From Ktedonobacteria bacterium (GTDB lineage Bacteria > Chloroflexota > Ktedonobacteria > Ktedonobacterales > JACDGC01): a DNA stretch of 46,834 bases. Both the position numbers and the translations under genes were made by a program. Of this stretch, positions 24,575-33,700 are shown piece by piece. The DNA lies in the NCBI GenBank assembly GCA_027459785.1, contig DAIDGU010000040.1, positions 1-46,834 of the forward strand. Reading direction: 5' to 3'. Below the pieces are notes generated by a model, which saw only the letters and a program-made list of their open reading frames with translations, had not been told where the DNA came from and searched no databases. Position 1 is the first letter of the stretch, and each line of letters begins with the position of its first letter.

Positions 24575-25909
24575 ATGGTGGACCAATCGGCAACGCTGGC
24601 CTTCCCTGCCGGCTTCCGCTGGGGGGTGGCAACCTCGTCGCACCAGTGTGAGGGCGATACGACGAACAACCAATGGTGGGACTGGGAGCAGGCAGGGCAT
24701 ATCAAGACGGGCGACCACGTGGGCAAAGCGTGCGACTGGTGGGCCAATGCCGAGGCCGACTTCGACCGCGCGCAGGCGCTGGGGCTGAACGCGCTGCGCT
24801 TGGCGCTGGAATGGAGCCGCATTGAGCCGCAGCCGGGCGCGTGGGACGCCACGGCCATCGCGCGCTACCGTCAGATGCTACGGGCGTTGCGCGAACGCGG
24901 GCTGGAGCCGCTGGTGACGCTGCACCACTTCACCCATCCCCTGTGGTTCGAGCAAAGCGGCGCGTTCCTCGCGTCGGATGCCGTGGGCCTCTTCACGCGC
25001 TACGCCGAGCGGGTGGTGCAGGAATTGGGCGACCTCTGCGACTTCTGGTGTACCATCAACGAACCGAACGTCTATTGCACCTTCGGCTATCAGATCGGCG
25101 ACTTCCCGCCGGGGCGGCGGGGTGACGTGCGCGCGACCGTGCGCGCCCAGGCCGCGCTGGCGCATGCCCATGCCGCCGCCTATCGCGCCATCCATCGCCT
25201 TCAGCCGGCGGCGCGCGTGGGGTGGGCGCAGCACTACAACATCTTCGATCCCGCCAACCCCACGAATCCGCTGGATCGCCTGGTGGCGCACATCCAAGAT
25301 GATGCCTTCAATGAGTTTTTTCCGCGTGCCGTCTTCGCGGGCGACGCCAGCTTCCCCACGCGCCTCCTGGCCGGCGACCTCAGCGATGTGCGTGGCACGT
25401 TTGACTATATCGCACTCAATTGCTATGGCCGCGATCTGGTACGCTGCGACCCGCGCCTGCCGCTGGAACTATTCGGGCGACGCTTCGCCCCGCCAGGCGT
25501 GCCACAAGGCGACATCGGCGTCGGCGAACTGTATGGCGAAATCTATCCCGCCGGCATCGGGCGCGTCATCGACCGCGTGCGCCACCTGGGCAAGCCGATC
25601 TACATCACCGAGAACGGCGTCGCCGACCGTGAGGATCGCCTGCGCCCGTGGGTGATCGCCGAGGCGGCGCGGGCTATGCACGCGGCCATCGCGCGCGGGG
25701 CGGACGTGCGCGGCTATTATCATTGGTCGCTGGTCGATAATTTCGAGTGGGCGGAAGGGTGGGGCATGCGCTTCGGCCTCTTCGGCCTCGATCCCACGAC
25801 GCAGGCGCGCACCGCGCGTCCCAGCGCGGGTCTCTATGCCGCCATCGCCAGGGCGAACGCGCTCACCCTCGCCATGCTGGCGCACTACGTGACCGCCCCC
25901 GTCCCCTGA
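24575..25909 (+). CDS. Second GH1 beta-glycosidase (divergent, archaeal-like branch)
   Basis: A cytoplasmic retaining beta-glycosidase of about 444 residues. The N-terminal signature is FPAGFRWGVATSSHQCEG, with Cys-Glu where most GH1 have (V/I)EG. Acid/base E163 lies in TINEPN and nucleophile E346 in YITENG, and WSLVDNFEWAEGW is canonical. The TNNQWWDWE N-terminal segment resembles archaeal and Chloroflexota enzymes more than the GH1 at 6569, so the two are not recent duplicates. ATG 24575 has GGGAG (24562-24566) 8 nt ahead. Substrate may be gluco- or galactoside. It is not linked to a transporter. Confidence 0.92.
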   Translation: MVDQSATLAFPAGFRWGVATSSHQCEGDTTNNQWWDWEQAGHIKTGDHVGKACDWWANAEADFDRAQALGLNALRLALEWSRIEPQPGAWDATAIARYRQMLRALRERGLEPLVTLHHFTHPLWFEQSGAFLASDAVGLFTRYAERVVQELGDLCDFWCTINEPNVYCTFGYQIGDFPPGRRGDVRATVRAQAALAHAHAAAYRAIHRLQPAARVGWAQHYNIFDPANPTNPLDRLVAHIQDDAFNEFFPRAVFAGDASFPTRLLAGDLSDVRGTFDYIALNCYGRDLVRCDPRLPLELFGRRFAPPGVPQGDIGVGELYGEIYPAGIGRVIDRVRHLGKPIYITENGVADREDRLRPWVIAEAARAMHAAIARGADVRGYYHWSLVDNFEWAEGWGMRFGLFGLDPTTQARTARPSAGLYAAIARANALTLAMLAHYVTAPVP

Positions 25910-25936
25910 CAACCAACCAGAATCACTCTCAGGCGC

Positions 25937-27658
25937 TCAGCCGACCGGCGCAGCCTCCGGCACCGGTGCCAGATTATCAGAAGGATTGATAAACAGTGGC
26001 GAGTTGTCATAAAGCATCGCGTGCAGGATGTTCGCCGTCAGGTTCGAGATGCCTTGATTCGTTGAAAAACTCCCTGCATCAATTCCGGTGGGCTGAAAAT
26101 CATCCAACCCATGACTCCACCAAATCGAGCCGGCATCGAAGACGATAGCTCCGGACGGCGCGCGGTAATAGGTGGAATACGCCGTCTGCTTTGAGTGATA
26201 TACATTGGTTACTGGCGATTGCGCCAGGATCACAAGATCTTTGGGGGTGTGACCGTTATGATAACGGCTATCATATTCGTAGCCCAACACCCCCCCACCG
26301 ATATGTTCGCCGCTCGTCAAGCCCGCCGTTACCACCAACTGATCCAGGGCAGCACCTGTCGTGATCACCAGATCAGGCGCATAGCCATTGCTGCCGGAAA
26401 AATAGCTACTATACATCAAGCCCAAAAGGCTGTTTTCGGGGCGATGTAAAATCGGGTCACGCCACTGGGTCGTCACCAGATCAGGATGCGCTGGATACAT
26501 GGGGTCATCGGTAGGTTGTTCAGAGGGATCATGTGGGGTCGATGACACTTTATAACAGACCAGCGTGCGGTTGGGCTGACCAGCAACATCCGGGGCGAGC
26601 CGTGCCTGCCAGTAACTATCATTTGCCCCTAAAAACGCGAGATTGATACCCTGGTTGCGGGCATACTCGATGCCATCGCGCATTGACTTCGTCCAATACT
26701 CGTCATGGCCGGAGTCAAGGAAGATGCGATGGTGCAAAACTAGGGCAGGATCACGGGCGACATCGACATCAGTGGTATACACCGCATTGATGTCGCTGCG
26801 TTCCAACCAGCGCACGGTATGGATGTCCCACTCCAAGAAATCCGCCGAACCAGCTGAACGCGCATAAGGGCGATTAAACGAGACCTGATTTGCCCGATTC
26901 AAGGCACTTTTTTCTTCACTCACAATATAGCCGGCATGGCCATAGAGGCTGTAGCCGCCCCAGAGGTTATAGGCTTGATAGGTATTGACGGGGATATTCA
27001 CCAGCACAGCGGCGCGAGAGGTATCATCACGCACAATCAAGGGAATATACGATTCAGCGAACTGGCCGACAGACAGCTTGATCAGATAGACACCACTGAT
27101 CCAGTCGGCACCAATCGGCAAGCGATAAGTGACGTGCCAATTGGCATCAATGAGATGCGTTTGGGGATCGACGAGACACGTGGCACAGCCGATGAGGCCT
27201 AGTTTTTGTAACCACACGCCTTGTGCCTGGCTATGCAGATGTGGCACGGTGAACATCAGCCGCCCACCCAGACCGTTATACCAGCCGATGCGATAGACGC
27301 TCAGGCTGTAGTCCACGGGAATGACAGAACTGATGTATAATGGCACCACCTGACCCGGCAGCGCCGACACCATACCCGCGTAACCTTGGATGAAGGTGGT
27401 GCTGACACCGGGATCAAGTTCCCAAGCGGTGGTGCCGGGCTGCCGGTTTTCGAGAGCGATGGGTGAGTTTGCGTCGAATGGCACGACGGTAAAGGGCTGG
27501 GCGGGCGCAGCGGCACCAGAAGGCGACGCCGCGTTGGTCAGCACGGCGGTCAGGCCCGTCAAGGATGGCACGACCACCACCACGACCAACGCGCAAGCGA
27601 ATAACCAGCGGCGGTGCAGCCACAAAATACCCTGTGGCATCTGTGAGCTTCGCTGCAT
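25937..27658 (-). CDS. Exported N,N-dimethylformamidase-beta-like protein
   Basis: After an N-terminal membrane anchor or signal segment (LFACALVVVVVVPSLTGL), the protein matches the C-terminal part of the DMFase large subunit. Motifs include YRIGWYNGLGGR, VNIPVNTYQAYNLWGGYSLY, FLEWDIHTVRWLERSDINAVYTTDVDV and LDSGHDEYWTKSMRDGIEYARNQGINLAFLGANDSYWQARL, then GGGVLGYEYD. DMFase is an iron amidohydrolase with a Tyr-Tyr-Glu site; ligands were not assigned here. Export is unusual for an amidase, and no small subunit is adjacent, so the substrate may be a cell-wall or extracellular polymer. ATG 27658 has GAGGG 5 nt ahead; earlier in-frame starts lie at 27670 and 27715. Confidence 0.75.
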   Translation of the reverse strand: MQRSSQMPQGILWLHRRWLFACALVVVVVVPSLTGLTAVLTNAASPSGAAAPAQPFTVVPFDANSPIALENRQPGTTAWELDPGVSTTFIQGYAGMVSALPGQVVPLYISSVIPVDYSLSVYRIGWYNGLGGRLMFTVPHLHSQAQGVWLQKLGLIGCATCLVDPQTHLIDANWHVTYRLPIGADWISGVYLIKLSVGQFAESYIPLIVRDDTSRAAVLVNIPVNTYQAYNLWGGYSLYGHAGYIVSEEKSALNRANQVSFNRPYARSAGSADFLEWDIHTVRWLERSDINAVYTTDVDVARDPALVLHHRIFLDSGHDEYWTKSMRDGIEYARNQGINLAFLGANDSYWQARLAPDVAGQPNRTLVCYKVSSTPHDPSEQPTDDPMYPAHPDLVTTQWRDPILHRPENSLLGLMYSSYFSGSNGYAPDLVITTGAALDQLVVTAGLTSGEHIGGGVLGYEYDSRYHNGHTPKDLVILAQSPVTNVYHSKQTAYSTYYRAPSGAIVFDAGSIWWSHGLDDFQPTGIDAGSFSTNQGISNLTANILHAMLYDNSPLFINPSDNLAPVPEAAPVG

Positions 27659-27815
27659 CCTCTCCCTCATTTCCAAAGCACCATCTATCCAATCTGCTAC
27701 GATTTTACACCACAATCGGCTAGAATGGCTAGAGAAGGTGTGGTAAGCACCACCAAACTCGTACTTTTCTTACAAGTATGACTCATGAGGTCAACAGATC
27801 GAGGACATTCGGCCC

Positions 27816-28343
27816 ATGCAAAAGCATCTTGCATCCCCATTGCCTTTCACTATCCGTCCGGCAGGGCCGGACGAAGCGGACGTGGTAGTCGGCGTTCTAC
27901 AAGACGCCGCGCGCTGGCTACTCAGCCGAAACATCGCGCAGTGGCCACCGGAGGAGTTCACCGCCGCGCTGACCGCGCAGTGGCAGGCCACCGGTTGCGT
28001 CTGGTTGGCGTGGCGTCAAAATGATGCCGTAGGCACGATTGCCCTCGCTTTCCAAGACGATCCGCTCTGGCACACTGTTCCCGGTCCGGCGGCCTACATC
28101 CACAAGCTCGCCGTGCGCCGCACGGTGGCGGGCCAGGGCATCAGCCGGGCGCTGCTGCGCGCCGCCGAGGACGAGGCGGTCCTGCGCGGCCTCCCCTCCG
28201 TGCGACTGGATTGCTGGGCTGGCAACACGGCTCTGCGCCAGTTCTACACCGCCGCCGGCTATACCCTGCGCGGGCTCGTGCCTGAAGCGTCCTGGGAATG
28301 TGCGCTCTTCGAGAAAATGCTACCAGCCGTAGCCGACACCTGA
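27816..28343 (+). CDS. GNAT-family N-acetyltransferase
   Basis: A 175-residue acyl-CoA-dependent transferase. The GNAT core is visible: FTIRPAGPDEADVV at the N-terminus, YIHKLAVRRTVAGQGISRALL (the Q/R-x-x-G-x-G/A acetyl-CoA loop, about 92-112) and LDCWAGNTALRQFYTAAGYTLRG near the C-terminus. The last is typical of small-molecule acetyltransferases related to RimI-like and streptothricin-type enzymes. The acceptor is unknown. It is divergent from the DMFase-like gene, sharing the 27659-27815 interval. Confidence 0.88.
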   Translation: MQKHLASPLPFTIRPAGPDEADVVVGVLQDAARWLLSRNIAQWPPEEFTAALTAQWQATGCVWLAWRQNDAVGTIALAFQDDPLWHTVPGPAAYIHKLAVRRTVAGQGISRALLRAAEDEAVLRGLPSVRLDCWAGNTALRQFYTAAGYTLRGLVPEASWECALFEKMLPAVADT

Positions 28344-28595
28344 ACTGGTGCTAGTATGCGCTTCCCGCCGACTCACTGCAAGCACTCGACGTAATGCATA
28401 GGAGAAATGGCGCGACGCGCATATGCAGGGCGGTACTCATCACGTGCTGTTTGCCTTGACAAACAAGGCCATAATGAAGCAGGATATGGTCATGTTAGGC
28501 GCACCACAGATGGGTGTGCTGTCGGCATTGCGAAGGCGCGCGTGAGTTGAGCGTTTGCGGCCCGCCGTCGCGCCATCTCACGGGAAGGATGCACC

Positions 28596-29255
28596 ATGCT
28601 CGGCGCTGATCCCACCCTGTCGCTCGCCGTCCCGCCGACGCCGTGGGTTGTGTCTGGGCGGGCGCTGGTGGTGATCGGCCATCTGGGACGCGCCCATGCC
28701 CGTGCGCTGGCCGGGCGACCTCGCGGCTTCGCCGCGCCTCCGCTGATGGGTAGCTTCGCCGCGCTCGGCCTGGTGGACTATACTGATACGCCCGTCGGCC
28801 CCTATCATGAGTTGGCCGTCAGCCCCGGCGTGCTGTGGCGCGACTTGCCTGGCGCGCTCGTCAGTCACATGTTCGTGGATAGCGCCCGCTCGCAATTGGC
28901 GGGCCGCGCGCTGTGGGGATTGCCGAAAGAATTGGCGCGGTTCACGTGGGAGCCAACGCGCGTGGTTGTCAGCGATCCCGCTGACCAGCCGCTGCTATCC
29001 GTCACCTGGGAAGCGCAAGGGGAATGGCCGCGCCTGGGTGTGCCACCGCTGCCCGTGATGACACTGCGTGGCCCGCGTCGCCAATTATTCACCGCGGGCG
29101 GGGGAGCCAGCGGTGTGCGCCGCGCACGGGTGCGCCTCAGCATTCCCCCCACCAGCCCCCTCGCCCCTCTCGCCGCCCTCACGCGCGGCCCCTACCTGGC
29201 GCTCTGGCTCGATCACCTGCGCCTGCGCATCTCCGACGCTTTCGACATGCTTTAG
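28596..29255 (+). CDS. Acetoacetate decarboxylase-like protein
   Basis: A 219-residue protein resembling the acetoacetate decarboxylase (ADC) superfamily: YHELAVSPGVLW, VDSARSQLAGRALWGLPKELARFTWE and a C-terminal beta-barrel with LALWLDHLRL. The Lys in GLPKELA aligns with the Schiff-base Lys of ADC (FPKKLA). Many ADC-like proteins have other roles, and DUF2071-type relatives share this layout, so decarboxylation is only suggested. GGAAGGA sits ahead of the ATG. The gene is single; the interval 28344-28595 holds TTGACA at 28456-28461 but no well-spaced -10 box. Confidence 0.7.
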   Translation: MLGADPTLSLAVPPTPWVVSGRALVVIGHLGRAHARALAGRPRGFAAPPLMGSFAALGLVDYTDTPVGPYHELAVSPGVLWRDLPGALVSHMFVDSARSQLAGRALWGLPKELARFTWEPTRVVVSDPADQPLLSVTWEAQGEWPRLGVPPLPVMTLRGPRRQLFTAGGGASGVRRARVRLSIPPTSPLAPLAALTRGPYLALWLDHLRLRISDAFDML

Positions 29256-29451
29256 CGCAAACTTGCATTGCTATCGAGCATGCGGGCGGTTGAATCCAGA
29301 ATTGGGGACGCGCGCGCTATTGAATGGAACCGTTTGCGCGCCGAAGCACCTGACGGCGACGCAGGCCGCCTGCGCGGACGGGAGGGCATTTGGGTGCGGC
29401 GGGGTCTGGAATTAGCGCGAGAACCAGCGATGCCTTTAGGGCATGATCGTA

Positions 29452-29473
29452 AGAAAATCCTGCCTCATGGCAG
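29452..29473 (-). terminator. Intrinsic terminator overlapping the stop codon of the GPW-motif gene
   Basis: On the minus strand CTGCC (29473-29469), loop ATGA and GGCAG (29464-29460) are followed by GATTTTCTT. The TGA stop codon lies within the loop and first stem base, so termination signals for translation and transcription coincide. Confidence 0.65.
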
Positions 29474-30745
29474 CGCAGCGGTGTTGACCCACACGAGGCC
29501 GCTGCTGGGATAGGTCCAGCCGAGGGCGGCATCGACTGCGGGGCTGAGGTCGATGCTGGACTGGTTGAGGATGGGATGGTCGTTGGTGCCGTCGCGCAAC
29601 CACGCGCCATGCTCTCCATTGTAGTTCGTCAGCGTTTGGCTGGCGCAGGTGCTGCCGTCGTTATTGATCGCGGCGGGAACGGTCTCCGCGCAGGCGTAAG
29701 GCAGCGCCGCCGGCCAGGCCGTGCCGTCGGCGAAGGTACCGCTGGGCGCGTAATTCGTCGCCTGGAAGAACGGCAGGCCGTTGTGCTGGTAGAGCAAATA
29801 ATAGTACAACCGGCGATAATTATGGCCGTTGGGGCAGATGCCGTCTACCAGGGGATCGCTGGTGGCGTCGGGTGCGACGAGCGCCGTGCTGACCGGGCAA
29901 CTGGCCGGCAGGGTGACGCTGGGATCGTTGGCATCCCACCAGTTGTCATCCTCGTTCCAGGGACCGACATCGGTGATGAGGATGTTCGTGACGAGCGCGC
30001 CAGTGGTCGCCGTTGCGACGCTGACCGTCCAGCGCGCGCCGCCATCCGGCAGGTAATACGGCTGATAGGTCGCGGGGATGTACGCGCCGTTGCCCACATT
30101 CGCCATACTCAGATACAGATCCGGTAGGGCGGCGTAGCGGCTGCCGGCGGGCGTCATGCCGGGTGGCAGGGCGGTCTGCTCGTAAGCTGTCGCCCACACC
30201 AGCACCTCATGGCCCAGCGGGATCGGTCGCCCGAACTGCACCCGCGTCTGTTGCGCCCAGCGTGGATCGCGGATCATCTGGTATGCGCCAGCGGTCGCCG
30301 CGAGCAAGCGCGGCACCGACATTCCAGAAATACCCGCCAAAGCGGCACCCAGATCCTGTAACACCTGCTGGCGCACAGCGAAGTGGGGCCGCGCCTTTGG
30401 GCGACCGAGCGCCGCTGGATCGCGTTGCAGCAACGTCAACCAGGCGGAGCGTACTGCCTGGCTCACTCGCGCGCACTGCGTCGGCACCAGATGCAGCGCC
30501 GCGCAGTCTTGCCGCGCGACCTGTTGGATCGCCGGGGTGCCGCTGGCCCACACGAAGATCATGGCTTGCAACGATGCCAGGCTGACGCTGGGGCGCGCGG
30601 GCGATCCCGCCAGGGGTGGCGCGGCATTGACGCCGCGAGTCAAGCCCAGCAGCGCCGCCACGAGAACCACGCTGAGGCCGAGCGCGACCACGCCGCGCCG
30701 GATAGGCGCGATCCGTAGGGCCATGCGCTGCGCTGTCTGCAACAT
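29465..30745 (-). CDS. Secreted protein with GPW motif (possible double-psi beta-barrel domain)
   Basis: A 426-residue exported protein: signal or anchor segment GVVALGLSVVLVAALLGLT, a helical middle region (about 60-190) with two Cys (DCAALHLVPTQC), then a C-terminal domain with ILITDVGPWNEDDNWWD, CPNGHNYRRLYYY and SSIDLSPAVDAALGWTYPSSGLVWVN. The DVGPWN...(D/N)x(Y/W)W ... (G/S)IDLS...LG pattern occurs in secreted actinobacterial and Chloroflexota proteins and recalls RlpA/expansin-like double-psi barrels. That link is tentative and no enzymatic function is claimed. ATG 30745 is preceded by GGGGAGGGTGG; in-frame starts at 30766 and 30841 are less likely. Confidence 0.6.
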   Translation of the reverse strand: MLQTAQRMALRIAPIRRGVVALGLSVVLVAALLGLTRGVNAAPPLAGSPARPSVSLASLQAMIFVWASGTPAIQQVARQDCAALHLVPTQCARVSQAVRSAWLTLLQRDPAALGRPKARPHFAVRQQVLQDLGAALAGISGMSVPRLLAATAGAYQMIRDPRWAQQTRVQFGRPIPLGHEVLVWATAYEQTALPPGMTPAGSRYAALPDLYLSMANVGNGAYIPATYQPYYLPDGGARWTVSVATATTGALVTNILITDVGPWNEDDNWWDANDPSVTLPASCPVSTALVAPDATSDPLVDGICPNGHNYRRLYYYLLYQHNGLPFFQATNYAPSGTFADGTAWPAALPYACAETVPAAINNDGSTCASQTLTNYNGEHGAWLRDGTNDHPILNQSSIDLSPAVDAALGWTYPSSGLVWVNTAALP

Positions 30746-30815
30746 GTTGCCACCCTCCCCATCCATGATAATCGGCGGGCGAAGCGCGCCCTGAAGGCAT
30801 AGCCCGGATGGTGGC

Positions 30816-30844
30816 TTGACAAGGACCGCGATTTGCCGCACAAT
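30816..30844 (+). promoter_or_regulatory. Promoter of the first Asp-box gene
   Basis: TTGACA (30816-30821), a 17-nt spacer and CACAAT (30839-30844). The first gene of the Asp-box pair starts 73 nt later. The interval 30746-30917 is shared with the divergent GPW-motif gene. Confidence 0.6.
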
Positions 30845-30917
30845 CGGTCATACGCCGGTTCCGTCACATCCTCGCGGGTTGGCCGGCGGATCTTTTATGG
30901 GAGGCTAGCTCGAACTG

Positions 30918-32147
30918 ATGTCGCAGCCATCGTCGCGTCCTGCATTGCCGCGCTTCGACCAATTATCGCGCCGCCAGCGGGTCATGCTCACCGTGCTGGC
31001 GATGCTCCTGGTGGTCGTTGTAGCGACCGCGACGCTGGTGGTCATCTTGCCCGGCGGCAGCACGAACAGGGGTAGATCGCCGGGCAGCACACCCAGCGCG
31101 CCGGCGCAACCCCTGACCCTCGCGCCCCTGGCCGCGCCCGCGCCGGTCCAGGCGACGCCCGGCCAATGGCTGCCTGCCGGCCCGCCCTTCGCGCAGGCAA
31201 TCGCTTTCGCGCCTTCAGCGCCCACGACGGCCTATGCCTGTGGCAGCGCGGGGCGTTCCGGCAAGCTGGCACTGGCCATCTCGCACGACGGCGGACAGAC
31301 GTGGACGGCGCAGGCAGCTTCCGTCAGCGGACAAATGTGCGCGATCAGCGTCGCGCCCACCCAGCCGAATGATGTGGCGCTGGCGGTGGCTCGCTGCACC
31401 ACCACCTGTGGCCCTCCCACCCTCGCCGCGCTCTATCGGTCCGGGGATGGCGGCGCGAGTTGGACCCAAGCGCAAATCGCCGGCAGTGGCTTCACGCTGG
31501 TCTTTGGCTGGCAAGGGACAACGCTGCTCGCCGCCACGAATACCCCGCAGCATCCGCTGGCGGTGAGCGTGGGAGGTGGCCCATTCGTCGCCCGCGACGA
31601 CATCGGGCGCTTTCCCGGACAGATCAGCGCGATCACGTCCGCCAACGGCACGCTCTATGCGCAATTGCAAGCCGCTGCCGGCAACGCGCCGCTCGTCGTG
31701 CAGTCCGTGGATGGCGGCGCGATCTGGACGGAGGTCAGCTTCGTCGATAACACGTTTCCGGTGAGTTTCGCGGCGACAGCCAGCGACGGCCAGGCGCTCA
31801 TTGGTCTGGAAAACAACGCGACGGTGGTCATCTCGCGCGACAATGGCCAAAGTTGGACACGCATGCCCGCCCTGCCAAGCGGCCAGACGCTGGCTACACC
31901 GGCTTTCGTCGCCCGCGCGCCAGATGGCACGCTGGTGGCACGGCTGCAAACGGCGGACGTGACCACACCCACCTTCATGCTGGCGCAACTCGCGCCAAGC
32001 GCGGGTGCCTGGCAAACCTTCGCTGTGCCGCCCGCCGGCACGATCCTCACCGCCCTCGCCTGGGATGCCAGTGGCCACCCGCTGGCCGTGTGGGCGGCCA
32101 ACCCTGATCCCCGCGCCGCCGATCCCCTGTGGATCTATCATTTCTAG
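30918..32147 (+). CDS. Membrane-anchored Asp-box (BNR) beta-propeller-like protein, first copy
   Basis: A type-II membrane protein: cytoplasmic N-terminus, one membrane helix (VMLTVLAMLLVVVVATATLVVIL, about 22-45), a Pro/Ala-rich stalk and an outer domain with Asp-box repeats. The boxes seen are SHDGGQTW, SGDGGASW, SVDGGAIW and SRDNGQSW, the S-x-D-x-G-x-x-W pattern of sialidases, VPS10 and photosystem assembly factors. No sialidase Arg triad was recognised, so it is more likely a binding or scaffold protein. The next gene is a paralogue 17 nt downstream with its own GAGGAG, so the two are co-transcribed. Confidence 0.75.
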   Translation: MSQPSSRPALPRFDQLSRRQRVMLTVLAMLLVVVVATATLVVILPGGSTNRGRSPGSTPSAPAQPLTLAPLAAPAPVQATPGQWLPAGPPFAQAIAFAPSAPTTAYACGSAGRSGKLALAISHDGGQTWTAQAASVSGQMCAISVAPTQPNDVALAVARCTTTCGPPTLAALYRSGDGGASWTQAQIAGSGFTLVFGWQGTTLLAATNTPQHPLAVSVGGGPFVARDDIGRFPGQISAITSANGTLYAQLQAAAGNAPLVVQSVDGGAIWTEVSFVDNTFPVSFAATASDGQALIGLENNATVVISRDNGQSWTRMPALPSGQTLATPAFVARAPDGTLVARLQTADVTTPTFMLAQLAPSAGAWQTFAVPPAGTILTALAWDASGHPLAVWAANPDPRAADPLWIYHF

Positions 32148-32164
32148 TCGAGGAGCAACCGCGC

Positions 32165-33406
32165 ATGGCAGCAACACGCCGGCCCAAAGAGCCAGGTGAA
32201 TCCTTCGTCGTGACCTCGCTGGATGATGGTGGTTTCACGCTCCGTCCGCTCCTGTGGGGCGCATCGCTGGTGCTGGTCGTCGCCGTGGTCGCGGCGAGCG
32301 TGGTGTTTTTCGCCCAGCATGCGGCACCAGCGACACCGCGGCGTGTCGCGCCGACCGGAGTGCCGACCACGGCGCTGCCCGCCGGCTGGCACGAGGCCGG
32401 GCCGCTCGGCACGCAAGCCGTCGCCTTCGCGCCATCTGACGCTGCCATCGGCTATGCCTGTGGCAGATCGGCGCAGGGCATCTTCACCGTGCGCACGCAG
32501 GACGGCGGCAACCAGTGGACGCCGCCCGCACTGCTGAACGATCCCAGCAGTACCTGTTCCGTCGCCGTCGATCCGACCGCGCCCGGCGATGTCGTGGTCA
32601 ATACCGGCGTCGTCTGGCGTTCGACCAACGCAGGCGCGACCTGGCACGCGCTGGCTTTGCCGAACGTGAAGCCGGGCTTGCCGGCGGTGAGCACCATCGC
32701 CTGGGCCGGTGGCACGCTCTTTGCCGCCTTCGCCTGGTCGCCATATTACCAGCACACGCTGGTGGCGAGCGTGGCCGGCGGTCCTTTTGTCGCCGCCGAT
32801 CCACCACTTGTCGCGCTGGGTGGCGATCCCAGCCAGCTAACCGTGCAGCAACTTTTCGGCGCGGGCGGCAGCATCTATATCGGTTTCTCTACCGCCAAGG
32901 TCAGCTTCGATTTCCACTATGCCCGCAGGCTGAACGTAGGGCAAACGTGGCAGCCGGTGCGGTTCGCCAAGGGCGGGCTGGCACTTTTTCCAGTAGCAGA
33001 GACACCGGACGACCGTGGTATCATCGCCCAGTCCTCCACAAACCTGCTGGCGCTCACCTATGACGGTGGCGCGACCTGGACAACTATCGCCGCACCCAAC
33101 CAGGGGTTGCCCGCGCTGTTGCCAGCGGCTGCCGGCAGCACCGCCGCGCCGGATGGCACGCTCATCGCGGAATTCAGGGCGGCTGAACAAGACCAGAGTA
33201 ACCAAACACCGGTACAATTTCTGTTCAGTCAGCATGGGCATTGGGTCGCGTGGTCCTCACACGATCCGCAGCATCCCATCCATGTCGTGGCCGATCTGAC
33301 GCTCACCTGGGATAGCCACGGCCATGCGACCCACATCTGGGGGATCATCCAACTCGATCTCCCCACCACCACCACCACCACGGTCTTGGTGACGACAGCT
33401 TTTTAA
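32165..33406 (+). CDS. Membrane-anchored Asp-box (BNR) beta-propeller-like protein, second copy
   Basis: A paralogue of the preceding gene with the same plan: short basic N-terminus, one membrane helix (LLWGASLVLVVAVVAASVVFF), linker, then Asp-boxes TQDGGNQW, STNAGATW and TYDGGATW. Both share a segment after the linker (WLPAGPPFAQAIAFAPS and WHEAGPLGTQAVAFAPS, then YACG), which supports duplication. ATG 32165 is preferred: GAGGAG at about 32149-32154 serves it, and the upstream in-frame ATG overlaps the previous gene. The C-terminus ends in a Thr-rich run (TTTTTT). Function unknown. Confidence 0.75.
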   Translation: MAATRRPKEPGESFVVTSLDDGGFTLRPLLWGASLVLVVAVVAASVVFFAQHAAPATPRRVAPTGVPTTALPAGWHEAGPLGTQAVAFAPSDAAIGYACGRSAQGIFTVRTQDGGNQWTPPALLNDPSSTCSVAVDPTAPGDVVVNTGVVWRSTNAGATWHALALPNVKPGLPAVSTIAWAGGTLFAAFAWSPYYQHTLVASVAGGPFVAADPPLVALGGDPSQLTVQQLFGAGGSIYIGFSTAKVSFDFHYARRLNVGQTWQPVRFAKGGLALFPVAETPDDRGIIAQSSTNLLALTYDGGATWTTIAAPNQGLPALLPAAAGSTAAPDGTLIAEFRAAEQDQSNQTPVQFLFSQHGHWVAWSSHDPQHPIHVVADLTLTWDSHGHATHIWGIIQLDLPTTTTTTVLVTTAF

Positions 33407-33700
33407 CTGGCGCTTGAGGTATTCCAATGGCTAGCACGACCCGCCTGGCAGCGATGCGCCGCGCCCCCACCTGCGTCATTGCACCGCCATTTGGTTTACC
33501 GCAGGTCGCTGAAATTGACATATTGCCGGAGGACATCGTACAATTCTCTACATTGGCAGCTTTCATGAAACGCCTGGCATAGTTGGACAAACCCCAATAA
33601 TTGCTTTTGTATTTACCGCACGACTGACGCAGCTTTATCAGTTTGGCGGCCATTATTGGTTTTGGTTACGAACGGATTTTCCGGCAAAAGGGGACCACAT
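33407..33700. other. Intergenic stretch before the His-less kinase
   Basis: A 294-nt gap, noticeably more AT-rich than its neighbours from about 33530 to 33700. No repeat copy, RNA gene or clear promoter was identified; a TTGGAC-like element occurs near 33583. GGGG at about 33689 provides the ribosome-binding site for the kinase. Confidence 0.4.

Noticed and set aside
28456..28490. Promoter with TTGACA ahead of the ADC-like gene
   Set aside because: The best -10 candidate (TATGGT, 28485) is 23 nt away, too far for sigma-70.
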